A stretch of 64,000 bases of DNA from Hydnum rufescens UP504 (lineage: Eukaryota > Basidiomycota > Agaricomycetes > Cantharellales > Hydnaceae): contig MU128910.1 of assembly GCA_014904985.1 (NCBI GenBank), positions 617,049 through 681,048 on the forward strand. Direction: 5' to 3'. This document shows positions 1 through 11,821 of this stretch, in pieces. The notes beneath the pieces were generated by a model. The model did not search any database and was not told the origin of the DNA. It saw only the letters and a list, made by a program, of their open reading frames with translations. Every line of letters begins with the position of its first letter. The stretch's first letter is position 1. The position numbers were made by a program, and so were the translations under genes.

Positions 1-719
1 GAAAATGCAATAGTAAAATACGTGAAAAGTGTCGATTTTGGACTTCAAATCGAGAGAGAGATGAGGAGAGTGGAAAAAGTGAACATAGAAAGAAAGAGGC
101 TAAGCCTAACCATAAACTAATAAAAACTGTATGATATCTTTGAAATGATGGAGTGATAAATCCAGCTTGGCTATGCCGTGCACTGGAAACCTCTAACTAG
201 TGTAGACTAGTAGAGAGGGCCCACTCCATCAGATTAGAATCAACAGTTTAACAGCCCCCCAGGATAGACAGAAAGCAGATTATAAGATATCTTTGAAGTG
301 ACCACTGCAGATTGCCCAGTGTTGACCATGCCAGGCGGGACACTGGAAAAACCCACATCATCAGATCATAATAACCTCTAACCCACCCCCCACCGAGGGA
401 GCCAAGCAGATAGAGACAAAGGACGCTGTAAGCAGGAATCTCCTAAGAGACTATGCCACAGTCCAAGATTGTTGAATCAAGGACGAAAGGAGAGGGCCAC
501 GGAGTCAATCCGTAGGTTAAGGTCCGATTGAATGAAAGGCCTTGAGGTTGGGAATTTGTCTTGCTAGGGCAGGCTTGCTCTAACAATGAATGAATGGATT
601 ATTTGATTCAGAAATCACACTGATGGCTCTCCTCTTGAGGGCCTATCCAAAGCGTGAACAATACTAGATATGGTCTGGAAATCACCCTGGTGCCAACAGC
701 TGTCCTTCAAGACTTTAGA
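1..719. repeat. Complex interspersed repeat block
   Basis: No gene is seen. The block carries units with a TATGATATCTTTGAAATGATG-like core followed by a TGGCTATGCCGTGC motif and an ATCAGATTAGAATCAACAGT motif. The same units recur at 1815-2080, 2393-2600 and inverted at 7590-8170. Its first 100 bases recur at 2221-2310. The organisation looks like a subtelomere-type or TE-derived satellite, but the boundaries are not clear. Confidence 0.6.
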
Positions 720-1798
720 GACTGAGGGTGAGGGGAAATCAATCAAAATTCGCATCCTCTGCACTTAATATACATCTTGGAATAATGCCATGGTAACCGG
801 CAGAAAGGTGGGGTTAAGGCGAAAATGATGAAAAAGAGATTGAGTCAAAGGCTTGAAAACTGAAGAAGATATTCAATTAACAAGTCAGAATGGGGGAATA
901 TGGCTTAACCAAGGTATCCCTCCTCTCCTACTGAACAGAATCCCTTGGGGAAAGGTGGAACTGGTCGCCCTAGACGTACCCTCCATCGGACATAGGGTGC
1001 CGGAACCATAATTGCCTTTAATAATCAGAAAAGCGGAGGTAAAAGTGAAATGAGACATGGGGAGACTAAATTGCAGAAAGCTGAGTTCTAATCCGCTCGT
1101 TTTGCCCTTGGTACCATTCGATGCGGATTTTCAGCTTCTTTCCAGGGGTGGTCGTTACTAACGAATCGGATCAAAACTGGTGGAGATATTCGCGAAATAC
1201 TGAAGGATAGTGTGGAGCATGAAGTAAAATCGACCTGGAGGGTGCAATTCGCATCCGATAAACGCGTATGTGGTACCGTTGGATAGGTATTGATCATAGC
1301 TTTCTGGGCGCCATCTTGCCGAGTCGATCCGATCAAAAATGAGGGAGATATTCGCGAAATACTCCTTGAGAGTATGGGAATAGCCCCTATTTAACATGTG
1401 ACTAATCCGCGAGTTGGATCCAAAGGATTAGGCAATCTTGATTATATAATTGGGACTCATATATCCTCGCTGAGGCAATGAGCAATGCACAATAGATTGG
1501 GTACCAAACAAACAGGGCAAGTTGAATTGCCTGAGCCACAGTTGGCTGGGCTTGAAGTAACTACAATTTGAGGTAGTCTGTTGAAGACTTGGAGATGGAC
1601 AATTAAATGTCTCGTGTACAAGGTGGAGGAAAGAGAAATGAAGTGGGTCTTGGAGAATTGAAATCCACGTCGTATGGCAATCAAAGGAATGGTAGGTATT
1701 TGAAGGATTGGAATTGAATAATTTGGATTCGTTTGAGGAGGTAGTTGGGTCCTGAAGCGGAATATACATAGTAGGGTTTTATCCCTCCAACAACGCCC
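720..1798 (-). repeat. Dispersed repeat R1, full-length copy
   Basis: On the minus strand this begins TGTTGGAGGGATAAA at about 1798 and runs to about 720. A second copy lies on the plus strand at 18733-20165, split by a solo LTR. A decayed, CpG-poor partial copy lies at 11822-12228. The middle contains repeated CTCCNTCAGTTTTGATC and AAAATCCGCATCGAATGGTACC motifs that also recur at 14900-15350. The TG start suggests a long LTR, but no coding region or proven target duplication is seen. Confidence 0.6.
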
Positions 1799-2620
1799 AA
1801 CCCTAACCCTAACCATAGGTTAATAAAAACTATGTGATATCTTTGAAATGATGAAAGTCATAAAATCCAGCTTGGCTATGCCGTGCACCAGAACCCATTA
1901 AGGGCACCCCATCAGATTAGAATCAACAGTTAATAGTCCCCCAGGATAGATAGAAAGTCAACCATATAGATATCTTTGAAATAATGCTGCTTATGGTCCA
2001 ACTTGGCTATGCCGTGCGCTGGACCACCCCTCTAACTAGAGACTAGTATAGAGGACACATCAGATTAGAATCCATAGTCAATCCTTCTAATTTTCCGTCC
2101 AATGTCTGTATTTGCCATCTCCCACATAGTAGGAAAGGCCCCCAGGGAGTGGGAACGCAATCTGCCAGCCAAAAGGCGTGCAAGAGGGCGTCCACAATTA
2201 GCTTTTTACTATTGGGAGTGGAAAATGCATTAGTAAAATACGTGAAAAGTGTCGATTTTGGACTCCAAATTGACAGAGAGATGAGGAAAGTGAAAATAGA
2301 AAGAAAGACTCACCCGTAACCATAAACAGCCCCCCTCTACCCAAGGAGCCAAGCAGATAGAGACAAAGGACGCCCAACCCTAACCCTAACCATAGGTTAA
2401 TAAAAACTATGTGATATCTTTGAAATGATGAAAGTCATAAAATCCAGCTTGGCTATGCCGTGCGCCAGAACCCATTAAGGGCACCTCATCAGATTAGAAT
2501 CAACAGTTAATAGTCCCCCAGGATAGATAGAAAGTCAACCATATAGATATCTTTGAAATAATGGTCCAACTTGGCTATGCCGTGCGCTGGACCACTCCTC
2601 TAACTACACCTCGGTCAGCC
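1799..2620. repeat. Repeat block with interstitial telomere-like motifs; left arm of a long inverted repeat
   Basis: AACCCTAACCCTAACC-type motifs occur at about 1800 and 2375, the fungal telomere repeat in two to three copies. The stretch 1800-2220 is matched in reverse complement by about 7457-7890. The arm ends sharply at CTATTGGGAGTG (about 2221), the same point where the right arm ends (about 7457). Copies of the TGGCTATGCCGTGC unit are in tandem here. No gene is seen. Confidence 0.65.
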
Positions 2621-2633
2621 ACAAAATCAGCCC

Positions 2634-2860
2634 TAGTTAGGCCCAAAAACATGGCACTATTTGGGCCTAAGCAGGCTTTGGATCATTGGGGCCCCAAGGG
2701 GTGTTTTCAGTGACCTTTGTATTTCAGCACCTTGATGGATATAAAGCCATATATAGGCTTAACACCGCTCTTTCAAACCGTTCTTTGGTCCATTGCCCTT
2801 TGAATCTAAGTAGGCCTACTTCTCAAGGGGCCCCAATGGAGACTTTGGCCTAAGCATATA
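2634..2860. repeat. Possible MITE-like palindromic element
   Basis: Outer TTAGGCCCAAA and TTTGGCCTAA motifs are inverted relative to each other. Inner ATTGGGGCCCCAAG and CAAGGGGCCCCAATGG are also inverted. The element is about 220 bp. No target duplication was established, so the mobile nature is inferred from structure only. Confidence 0.35.
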
Positions 2861-2970
2861 TATAGGGATTGCTATCATTATATACAAACCAGATTATAAG
2901 AGGATCTATTTATTAAGTTTATCATGCAGTCAATCAAGACCAGGTCATCCCAAGGTAGCAGTTGTAGTGG

Positions 2971-5927
2971 CTAACTGACTGAACCCTGGTATGAAGATTG
3001 AGCGTGTATAGTCTGAATGACATCATCCCAGTCAAATAGTTGAGTTTCACCCGGAGCAAGCATTGAGGGTGGAGGAAAAGTTGACGATGGCGGACAAGTT
3101 GATGACGGAAAAGTTGATGATGATGGAAAAGTTGATAACGATGGAAAAGTGGACGATGGCGGAAAAGTAGACGATGGGGGAAAAGTAGATGACGGGGGAA
3201 AAGTGGACAACGGCAGAAAAGTGGACAATGGCGGAAAAGTAGACGGCGGAAAAGTAGACGATGGCAGAAAAGTTGATGATGGGAGGAGTGTAGATGACAG
3301 AGGCAGAGCGGACAAGGGTGGAGGAGTGGTTGAAGGTGGAAGACTGGTTGAAGGCGGAAGAGTGGACGAAGGTGGAAGAAGAGATGATGGAAAATATGAT
3401 GGTGTTGAGCCAGGTTTTGAGCCGAAAGGATTAACTCCTGTGTCTGTCGGAGGAGTTGGCAAGGCTGTAGGAATTGGCATTGTCTCAGGCAAAGACGAGT
3501 TTGATAGAGATGGTTCAGGTTCATGGACTGAAATTGCAGGTGTCACCGGCACATCAGAGGCATCATCAATATAAGGGAGGGACTTCGGGGTTAGTCTCCC
3601 TTTCCCTTTCCTCTTTGCTGGCTTCGGCCCGCCGGAAACAGAAGGCGGAACCACTCGCAGAACCTTTGACCCAGACCCTTCGTCAGCACGCTCATCAGTA
3701 ACCTCGGCCTCCACTATCTTACGCTTCTTCCCCTTTCGGAGGCCTTCTGCCTGCTGCACAGTGAGCAACGGCACATTGTTCATCCCGGTGACTAGGATAT
3801 CATCATCACCCAGGTCTACCAAAAAACCATTCAGTAATCAAATCCAAGAATACTATAATGGTAGGACATACCATAGTCACCAATTCGTTCAAAACGGAGA
3901 GTTGTGAACACATCCGTAGAGCGTATCGCATCATAAAGCAGTCGCCAATGATGTGTCTTGAGGTCATCCAAACCAAATGTGCCAAGCAAAGGCATACCCT
4001 CAATGTCTGGCCAACAGATGCAGTGGATTCGCGACGACCTCATTTTCTGAACAATCGATGACCAGGGCATAGTCTTGTAGTCCAATTGCAGTGATCCTGA
4101 GACACGAGGTAGGTTCATGAGAAATCTCAACAGTGGATCTTTCAAAGGATACATACGAAGCATCCTTAGTAAATCTGCTGAGACGGCCTTCCATAAGGTG
4201 TACTGATCCTTCATCTCCTTAGCGCGAGTAGCCTCATCCTGATCCTTGCGGAATTTAACAAGGTCTTCAGCCGCCCCCTTTTGCTCTAGAATATATGTAT
4301 ACAGCGAGGCAAGGGGTTTCTTCATTTCAGGAGTGTCATGAGAATTCCATTCATGGTCCACCCATGCCCTTAGTTCCTCGCTGTTGAAGTTAATCGAGTT
4401 CTGGCCATGTGCTGCTGTTGAGGAGGCGAGGTCCGACACCATCAGGTACACAAGATGAACCCCAATCTGACGAAGCGCCTGTCCCTAGACATCAGCATGT
4501 TAGCCCATGTAGTGCAGAATGAATAAATATGTAGAATAGTACATACCTCACTATCGATTTTTGATCGGGATAAGGCCATCTGATGGGCCACATCACCTCC
4601 AGACATGGCAATACGAGCTGTATCGGATGCTTTCTCTGTACTGAGATCGTCTATAAGGATATTGCGATGCTCATGCCAGGCCTCAGAACTGGGCCCCCCA
4701 AGCTCATCACGCAGCTTGACATATGTCGGCTGAAGGTGTTGACGTACGATTGCACCTCCTTTTCCTATATAAGGCATCAGAAAATGAGTAGAGCGACGAA
4801 TATTAAACCTACACACCGAGACCAGAGGGGGTCTTCTTCAACTTCTTTTGTTGGTGTTGAAACGAATTCCAAGCATTTGGTCGTCGATGCTTCTTCAGAG
4901 CTCCCGCCACTTTAGCCACTCGATATAGTGTTGAAATATGACAGCCCCACGACTTGGCCAAGCTAGCCATCGCACCCTGGAACAGTTCAGCGTGCTTTTC
5001 AACCTCGTCCAACTGAGCTTGCGAGAATCTACCTCCGTGTCCACGAGGCCCAGGAGAGGCCTTCTTGGCAACTGAGCACACAGGGCTGGGCTCTTTGCCC
5101 GTAGATCGCACATGAACATCTTCGGCACTATTGGCATCACTGAAGTGCTCTCTGTCGCTTAGGTCCTTGCCACCAGTAGATATTGTGGGGTCCCAATCAG
5201 CATCAGCATCAGATCCTGAGCTCTCAATGCCTAACATTGCATTTGCCATGATATAATCGTCACCCCAGAACGTCTGCGAGTCCTCGACATCAACCCCACA
5301 ATCCTTGGTATGTTCCAGGGAAGGCAGGGCAGATTTCGAGGTTGACCGTGATATTGAAGTCGATTGATTGCTAGAATTTCGAGCTGAGATCGACATCGCG
5401 GCATTTTTAGATTCAGTGAGAGGAGGTTGGAGGGGGTTAGAAGCCAAGTCCATGACGGGTTTAGATGGGTGGAGACTCAGAATGGGAAGGGAGGAATGAA
5501 TGTCATGGCTGGTCGAGGAAAGACTTGGAGACTCATTTCGAGAATATCCAACCTTATCCCTCCCAGAAGTCACTCCACGCACTGCAAACTTTGAGGCTGT
5601 TGGATCTTTCTCCCCAGCCTTGGACCTCACTTTGATATGAGCCGTTGCGGACTTTAGTTTGGACGTCAGGCATTTCGAAACCTGAGAGTCTGCCCTTGGA
5701 AGGTTCGACTGCAGTGACTGATTGGATGGGGTATTACAAGAAGACCGAGTTGGCATAGGCATAGACACAGGAGGGAGTGTGGGAGGACGGGGTGTAGGAG
5801 GACAGGGTGTGGGACGACGGGGTGTGGGACGACGGCCGAGGCGAATGACCACCTCAGGCACAAGACGATGTGAACCAGAAAGGCACGGCGCCATAGGTTG
5901 CTCTGATCCTTGTTGCACATGAGCCAT
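2971..5927 (-). CDS. Unknown multi-exon gene with possible DNA-binding segment and Ser/Pro repeat tail (paralogue of 21302-23650)
   Basis: I do not recognise the family. Four exons fit GT-AG introns: about 5927-4823, 4768-4548, 4490-3870 and 3822-2971. The first ATG in frame is at 5927. The N-terminus is Pro/Thr/Arg-rich (PTPRRPTP repeats), then Ser-rich. Near the exon 1 end is a helical, basic stretch with the motif RRPNAWNSFQ followed by Lys-rich sequence. The gene at 21302-23650 has the similar RLPNPFNGYARRRK at the same relative place, so I infer a shared fold, perhaps nucleic-acid binding. The middle is Trp/Glu-rich and globular. The C-terminus has a Lys/Arg-rich patch and then a tandem array of PPSSTF-type repeats (3080-3400). 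Long inverted repeats flank the gene, suggesting cargo or the coding region of a large element. It could equally be a repeat-embedded host gene. Confidence 0.55.
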
Positions 5928-6065
5928 ATGATGCACAAGATATTGATGGGAGGATCTAGCAGAGCATATCCTGTCAGCTTTACTCCACAGACAATGAAAA
6001 TAGATGCACGAACGGAGAATAATGCTATTGTTACGAGCGAGAACTCCCAGGCTGGTCAGTCAAAT

Positions 6066-6121
6066 GGGGGACCTAATTTAGGTACCACTTCCGGGGCAGA
6101 AAATGGTACCTAATAGGTCCC
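6066..6121. repeat. Short imperfect palindrome
   Basis: GGGGGACCTAATTTAGGTACCA is followed after about 15 bases by its near reverse complement ending AGGTCCCCC. It could form a hairpin in the upstream region of the 2971-5927 gene. It may be a MITE remnant; no function is evident. Confidence 0.4.
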
Positions 6122-6289
6122 CCAGACCTTTCGGCCGAAATCAGGCTATTCCAATTCAGTTTTTTGGCCATCTATCGGCCAATCCATGGCTGTGCTAGAT
6201 TATATATTTATTTATTATTATTTGTTTACTATTTATTATTATTATTATTACTATTATTATATACATATTACGCTATATACATATTATCC

Positions 6290-7456
6290 CCCCCCCCCCC
6301 TGGGTTTGCCACCACAGGGGGGGCATGGTTCATGCAGACCACGCACCTGCATATACCCACCACACCCGCCGCAGCGGGTGGGGTTCATATGCCCCAGTCG
6401 GGGCCAATTCCATTTGGGCGCTCCCTCAAAGGGGTCAGTCTTCATTTGCGGGGCTTCGTTCGCGGTAACTGTTTGCCGTGTCTCGTTCAGCGGGTTCTGC
6501 TTGGGGGCTCGCGGGGGTTCTGGTTCAGGATCTAAAGAAATAAATAATGAAAATATTAGTAGAGCAGTAATGCAGCGCAAAAAGAGCTGCTTATGCTGCT
6601 CTTTTTGCGCTACAAGAATAAGAAATAAAATAAAAAAATAAAACATACCTTGTAGTACCCCACACCCGCTGCGGGAGTGTGGGGTACTGGGGCCGTGTAC
6701 TCTGGCCGTACGTACGGCGGTTCGTACGGATCCTCTCTGTGCCCCGTCGTTCGGCGTCGATAAGCGGGTTGCGGGGGGTTCGCGTCGGTATTCGCTTGCG
6801 AGAGGAGTCGAGACCTACAGGATAAGAAATTAAATAAGTTAATAATTGAACACCATGCAAAAAGAGCAGCTTTCGCTGCTCTTTTTGCGTGTGTGTAGCT
6901 ACTGGGTGGGGTGGGACTCACCTTACATAGGACCACACACCCGCCATGGCGGGTGTGTGATTCCTGGCGCCCGCATTAGGCGCGGGTGCGTCCTCGTTCG
7001 GCGTGGTTGCATCCCCGTTTGACGCGGTCGCGTCCTCGTTTGGCGTGGCGCCACATGTCATGCCCTGGCGCGTTGGCGTGGCGTGTTGCGTTGGCGTGTC
7101 GCGTTGCGTGGCGTGTCGCGTTGCGTTGGCGTGTCGCGTTGCGTGGCGTGTCGCGTTGCATTGGCATGTCGTGTTGCTGTGCCGCGTTGGTGGGTCGCGT
7201 GGGTGTTTGGGCTCCGTCATTTTGTGGGTTACCGTCGTGCGTTGGACGAGGGCCCAGCTAGAATAATTAAAAGCACGTTAGTAAAAAATTTCGAAAGCAG
7301 CGCAAAAAGAGCAGCTTTCGCTGCTCCTTTTGCGCCGTTGTATCTACTAGAAAAAAACATACCTTGCATGACCACACACTCGCCGCTGCGGGTGTGTGTC
7401 ATGTGCGCCCGCCTGTCTAGGCGGTTTCCTGTCTCGGCGATGTATCTCCTCTTTCA
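6290..7456 (-). repeat. Array 1 of hairpin-bearing intron-like/exon-like modules
   Basis: Read on the minus strand, three GT...AG segments of 105-117 bp are visible: 7362-7258, 6921-6815 and 6648-6532. Each has a 5' GTATGT or GTGAGT and ends TAG. Each carries a strong hairpin, GCAAAAAGAGCAGC paired with GCTGCTCTTTTTGC, near 7318, 6872 and 6593. The exon-like parts end in a second palindrome, CACACCCGC..GCGGGTGTG, just before the GT. Exons 7257-6922 and 6814-6649 join in frame, giving a repeated HTPAxAGV motif, but the next junction hits a stop. The exon at 6922-7257 contains tandem 20-30 bp repeats (7073-7170). The array is of the same family as 25125-28500. Whether it is expressed is unknown. 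Confidence 0.6.
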
Positions 7457-8180
7457 CTCCCAATAGTAAAAAGCTAATTGTGGACGCCCTCTTGCACGCC
7501 TTTTGGCTGGCAGATTGCGATTCCCACTCCCTGGGGCCTTTCCTACTACATGGGAGATGGCAAATAAAGACATTGGACGGAAAATTAGAAGGATTAACTA
7601 TGGATTCTAATCTGATGAGGTGTCCTCTATACTAGTCTCTAGTTAGGGGGTGGTCCAGCGCACGGCATAGCCAAGTTGGACCATAAGCAGCATTATTTCA
7701 AAGATATCTTTATGGTTGACTTTCTTATTTATCCTGGGGGACTATTAACTGTTGATTCTAATCTGATGAGGTGCCCTTAGTGGGTTCTGGCGCACGGCAT
7801 AGCCAAGCTGGATTTATGACTTTCATCATTTCAAAGATATCACATAGTTTTTATTAACCTATGGTTAGGGTTAGGGTTGGGCGTCCTTTGTCTCTATCTG
7901 CTTGGCCCCCTAGGGAAGTGAGCTATAGATTCTAATTTGACGGGTGTGTGGGTTTTCAGTGCATGGCATAGCCAATATTGGATAACCAGCAGCATCATTT
8001 CAAAGATATTTTATAATCTACTTTCTGCCTATGCTGGTTCTAATTTGACGGAGTGGGACATGTCTACTAAGTTAGCTGTTTTCAGCGCACGGCATAGCCA
8101 AGCTGGATTTACCACTTCATCATTTTAAGGATATCACATAGTGTTTATTAGTTTATGGTTAGGCTTAGCCTGTTTCTGAT
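7457..8180. repeat. Right arm of long inverted repeat (copy of 1799-2600)
   Basis: From CACTCCCAATAGTAAAAAG at 7457 the sequence is the reverse complement of 2220 back to about 1800, including TTAGGGTTAGGG at about 7865. Two further TGGCTATGCCGTGC units (inverted) follow to about 8170. No gene is seen. Confidence 0.65.
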
Positions 8181-8937
8181 GATGTCTCTCTTTCTTTTAC
8201 AGGTGAATCTGCCTTGAATTTTAGGGACTATCTCTCAGAGTAATTCTCTCATGCTGGGTTCAGATTGGAGGAGGTGTTTGCCTGCCCCTAATGTGGTCTC
8301 TCATGCGATTGAGTGCTTTCAGGCGGGGATTTGGAACATGTTTAAAGACATAAGTACGGTCTTCTCCTGGTTGATTGGTAGTCCTGGTTGATTGTTGGTC
8401 TTGCAAATGGCTCCTGCTCCGAGTTCCATTGTTATCTGTCTTATATTATTGGCAGTGTACGTGGCTTGGTTTTAGAGTCTGGGATGGGTTAGGGTTAGCA
8501 TGGGTTTATTTTCCCCTTGTTGTTCCCTTAATCCGTTGCAAGTGGCATAGAGATTTTCCTATGCTTCTTGATGAATGTGGTGGGTTATTTGCCTTTTGGC
8601 TATACTTGTTGCACTTAATTATTTGGGGTTCCACCTGGATTTCGGATGCCGTGCCTTTTTGCTCGGGACTGGTCTATGGTAGTCCTCTTTTTAAGTTAGT
8701 GATTCCAGTCCATTGGACTGGGAGACCTTGACTGAAGGTTGTGAGACCCGGGGGATAATGATGCCCTGTGTTGATTTGTAGATGAGTGTGTCATGCATGC
8801 TCTTGAAGGTCAATAGGGGGGCTGTTCTTGAGGTGTTAAAGCCTTTGGAAATGTAACAAATGCCCTGGTGCTGCAAGGACTCTTAGGTCTAAAGTGGTGC
8901 CAGTTGACTTGGCCTTGCCAAGTCGGTATGGGATAGT
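8181..8937. other. No recognisable gene
   Basis: The region is T/G-rich and directly precedes the 18S fragment. It may include external transcribed spacer sequence co-captured with the rRNA fragment, but I cannot show this. Open frames here are short and have no recognisable protein features. Confidence 0.4.
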
Positions 8938-9144
8938 TACCTGGTTGATCCTGCCAGTAGTCATATGCTTGTCTCAAAGATTAAGCCATGCATGTCTAAG
9001 TATAAACAAATTTATACTGTGAAACTGCGAATGGCTCATTAAATCAGTTATAGTTTATTTGATGGTACCTTGCTACATGGATAACTGTGGTAATTCTAGA
9101 GCTAATACATGCATCAAAGCCCCGACTTCTGGAAGGGGTGTATT
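8938..9144 (+). rRNA. 18S rRNA 5' end, truncated fragment
   Basis: The sequence starts TACCTGGTTGATCCTGCC and follows the conserved eukaryotic small-subunit 5' region through AAGATTAAGCCATGC, TAGAGCTAATACATGC and CCCCGACTTCTGGAAGGGG. It stops matching after GTGTATT at about 9144. The remaining roughly 1600 bases of 18S do not appear anywhere downstream in this window. It is a dispersed pseudogene fragment of about 207 bp, not a functional rDNA unit. Confidence 0.93.
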
Positions 9145-10756
9145 CCCTTTCTGTTGTCCTCTTCTAACTGTTCTAGGGGATATTTACAGGTCTTTTATGT
9201 CTTTCCATGACAGTCTTCCATTTTTGTTCCTTTTGCATGTAGTCTGGGTCATCTCTTCTTTGTTGCATTCTGATCACTGTGTTCTTTTATCTGTCATACC
9301 AATTAGTTGTTCTTGTTTCAATTTCCGACTGGTTTTAGTCAGGTCAGCCTGGCTCCGCCTGCAGTGATTTGTCATCCTTGGTCTCCTCTGCACCTGATCT
9401 TGCTGACTACCCCATCATGTGTTGTGGTTTATTTTTCCTTACCTTTTATTGCCTTGTTTGTGGGGGCCTGAAGGAAGTTGTTCTATTTATTCATGACCCT
9501 CACATATTTATGTAATTAGAGCCTATACCTATTTTTTTCCTCCGTCTTCCACTGTCACTGTCAGGCAGAAATGAAGTATCCTGTTCATTTAGTTGTTGTT
9601 TCTCCCCAGTGGGAATGCATATGATTTAGTGGATAATCCATGTCACTTGAGCCTGAGAATAGGGGATCAATTCATTTATGCCTCCTCAAGGTTTTACATC
9701 CCTGGCACCAATACACCGGAAAATATAGTTGGTCACTTGCCTGTTGGGTTTGCCTCATTTCTCTTTTTTCAGTGAGATGAGGTGGGCCATGATGGATGAC
9801 TGGGTAGGAGTCTGGACATGCTTATGATTTGACTTCTTGTTTCTTTCTTTCTTTGGCCCTGATATCTGTGCTGAGTTTTCTCTGTAGATTTTAAAGTTGT
9901 TATATATTCTGGCTTCTCTGTAAGTGGAGTTGGGCCTATCTATTTAGGGCCGGCTTTATATTTAGTCTTAGGATGGCATTGATCATGGTGCCTCATTAGC
10001 CATCAGTCATCCAGGATACTCAGGCCTGCTGTATCAGGGAGCTCCAAGCCTGTCACCCCCTGTGATGTTCTGTCAAGACATCTGAGTACTTCTGGATTCT
10101 GTGATGCTTTCCATAAAATGCAAATTTAGATCAGTCTGGCATTGGTCTCAAAATATGTGCCACTTTGACAGATGGGATCAGTCAGAAAGGTCATGTCACT
10201 GATTAGGGTTAGGTTTTAGTTGCTCGGATTTCATGAACCCATTCCAGCTTTTCATGTTGGGCCCAGGATCAGGGCTACCCAGTTATGGGTGGTTGACTCT
10301 AGACCTCATGAACATAATGAAGGCTGGAACAGAAATTAATAACACCAATGTCCACCTTTGTGGTGGTGTTAGTTGCATTTAGTTTTGGATTTCTCTTTAA
10401 TTTCTGTTCTAGCACTAAGTACACCCTTCAGACTGTAGAGTTAATCATCATATGACTGGGGAGCAGTCTGGCATATATAATATTAAAAATGCATTGGCTG
10501 TGTTGCAAAACTACATGACCTATGTCTGCCATGGGTGTCAGGAAAGCTTGAAGAGCCCCTGAGCTCAATTGGTGCCTTGATGCACAGTTCCTCAAACAAA
10601 AGTGGCCCTTCAACAGGTCATTTCAAATTGGACTTATCCTGAGCCAGCCAACTATGGCCACAACATTTATTTACCTACCAAACCAATGTCTACTCATCAA
10701 ATGCCTTGTGGCAAGATATGAGTCCAGGTTATGTAAAAGGGGATCACCCTAGTGTA
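9145..10756. other. Repeat-derived, no recognisable gene
   Basis: No coding region is supported. A small inverted repeat (GCTGGAACAGAAATTAA near 10325 with its complement near 10400) encloses an inner hairpin and may be a small MITE relic. CpG dinucleotides stop at about 10226 and do not reappear until about 13292. Confidence 0.4.
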
Positions 10757-11745
10757 ATGAAGTGCTCCTAATTCTGGAAGGGGACTTGTGTCATACTTGG
10801 ACAAAGTGGAGTCAACAGGGGAGGGAGCAGCAATAAGGGAAAGAGGAGGGAAAGGTGTAATAACACCACCCTTAGCACTGGCCTTGCTCTGAGTGCAGGG
10901 GAAAAGGTTGTGAGGGAGTGGAGGTCATGATGAAAGACATAAGGCACAATAGAGGTCCTCAGGGAGAAGTAGTATGACTCTAGGTCAAGTCAAGGAAGGA
11001 TGAGACAAACTGGAAATGTAGTGGTCTAGTGTTGTAAGAGAGTAATGGCCTGTAGTGCTATGTCAATTGTGTCAATATCCATGTATTATGTAATCAAAGG
11101 TTCCAGCTACTTGGAGTCTGGGTGAGAGGTTGTATCAGGTCACTATGCCTGCATTGGATATGCAGTATTTACCAGATTGCTATGCCTGGGTTTACATTCA
11201 GATTCAGATACAAGTGAGCTTTAACTATAGTGGGCTATTCTACAACTAGTGGGACTACACACATTCTGTTCACTAGCTGGTCCACACCAGAGGTACTTAA
11301 TTGCACTGGCAAGGTGAATTTACAAGGCTTGATACCAGGGAACAGTCAATCACTATGATTCAGAGGAAGCTATCTATGAAACAAACTTCTACTAGCTAGT
11401 CTTAGTGTTGGATTTGTTCTTCTCCCATGCCATATTGCAGGGATATTTATACCTTTAAGGACCCATTCTAGAACATTCTATCATCCCCCTATCTAACTTC
11501 CTTACTATTCTAGAGGTTTCTATCAAGATCTAACATTCCATCCCTTGTTCTTTCCAGGACCTTCTCTGCTTTTCTGGTCATGTGATTCTTTTCACAGCTG
11601 CATTTCCTAGACCCCTAAATGTGTAAATCAGATCTTCTTTTACTTTATCCTTCTACAGACAGGCCAAGCAAATAGCAATATAGAAGAGAGGACAGAGACA
11701 GGTTTCACAGTTTCTCACTAGGTGATGAAGATCTGGGCAAAGGTT
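10757..11745 (+). repeat. LTR-like family B, decayed copy with start of internal region
   Basis: It begins TGTAATGAAGTGCTCC, matching TGTAACGAAGTGCCTCC at 13289, and keeps the GTCATACTTGGACAAAG and ACACCACCCTTAGCACTGG blocks. It reaches CTACAGACAG at about 11655, then a short shared stretch ending GTTTCTCACT at about 11725. Differences from the 13289 copy are often CG to TG or CA. No protein domains survive. Confidence 0.5.
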
Positions 11746-11821
11746 AACTATTGATTCCATGGAATCTGCCATATGTACATGACTTTTTGAGTCCAAACTC
11801 AATTATGTAATGCACTATATT

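Noticed and set aside
3149..3574. Plus-strand open frame with GGKVDDGGKV repeats
   Set aside because: It is the antisense shadow of the Ser/Pro repeat tail of the minus-strand gene.
8375..8731. Plus-strand open frame of 118 codons, Trp/Leu-rich
   Set aside because: No domain, biased composition and repeat context; judged a chance frame.
9144..10756. Group I intron interrupting the 18S gene after position about 207
   Set aside because: 18S sequence does not resume anywhere downstream in the window and I see no group I core motifs.
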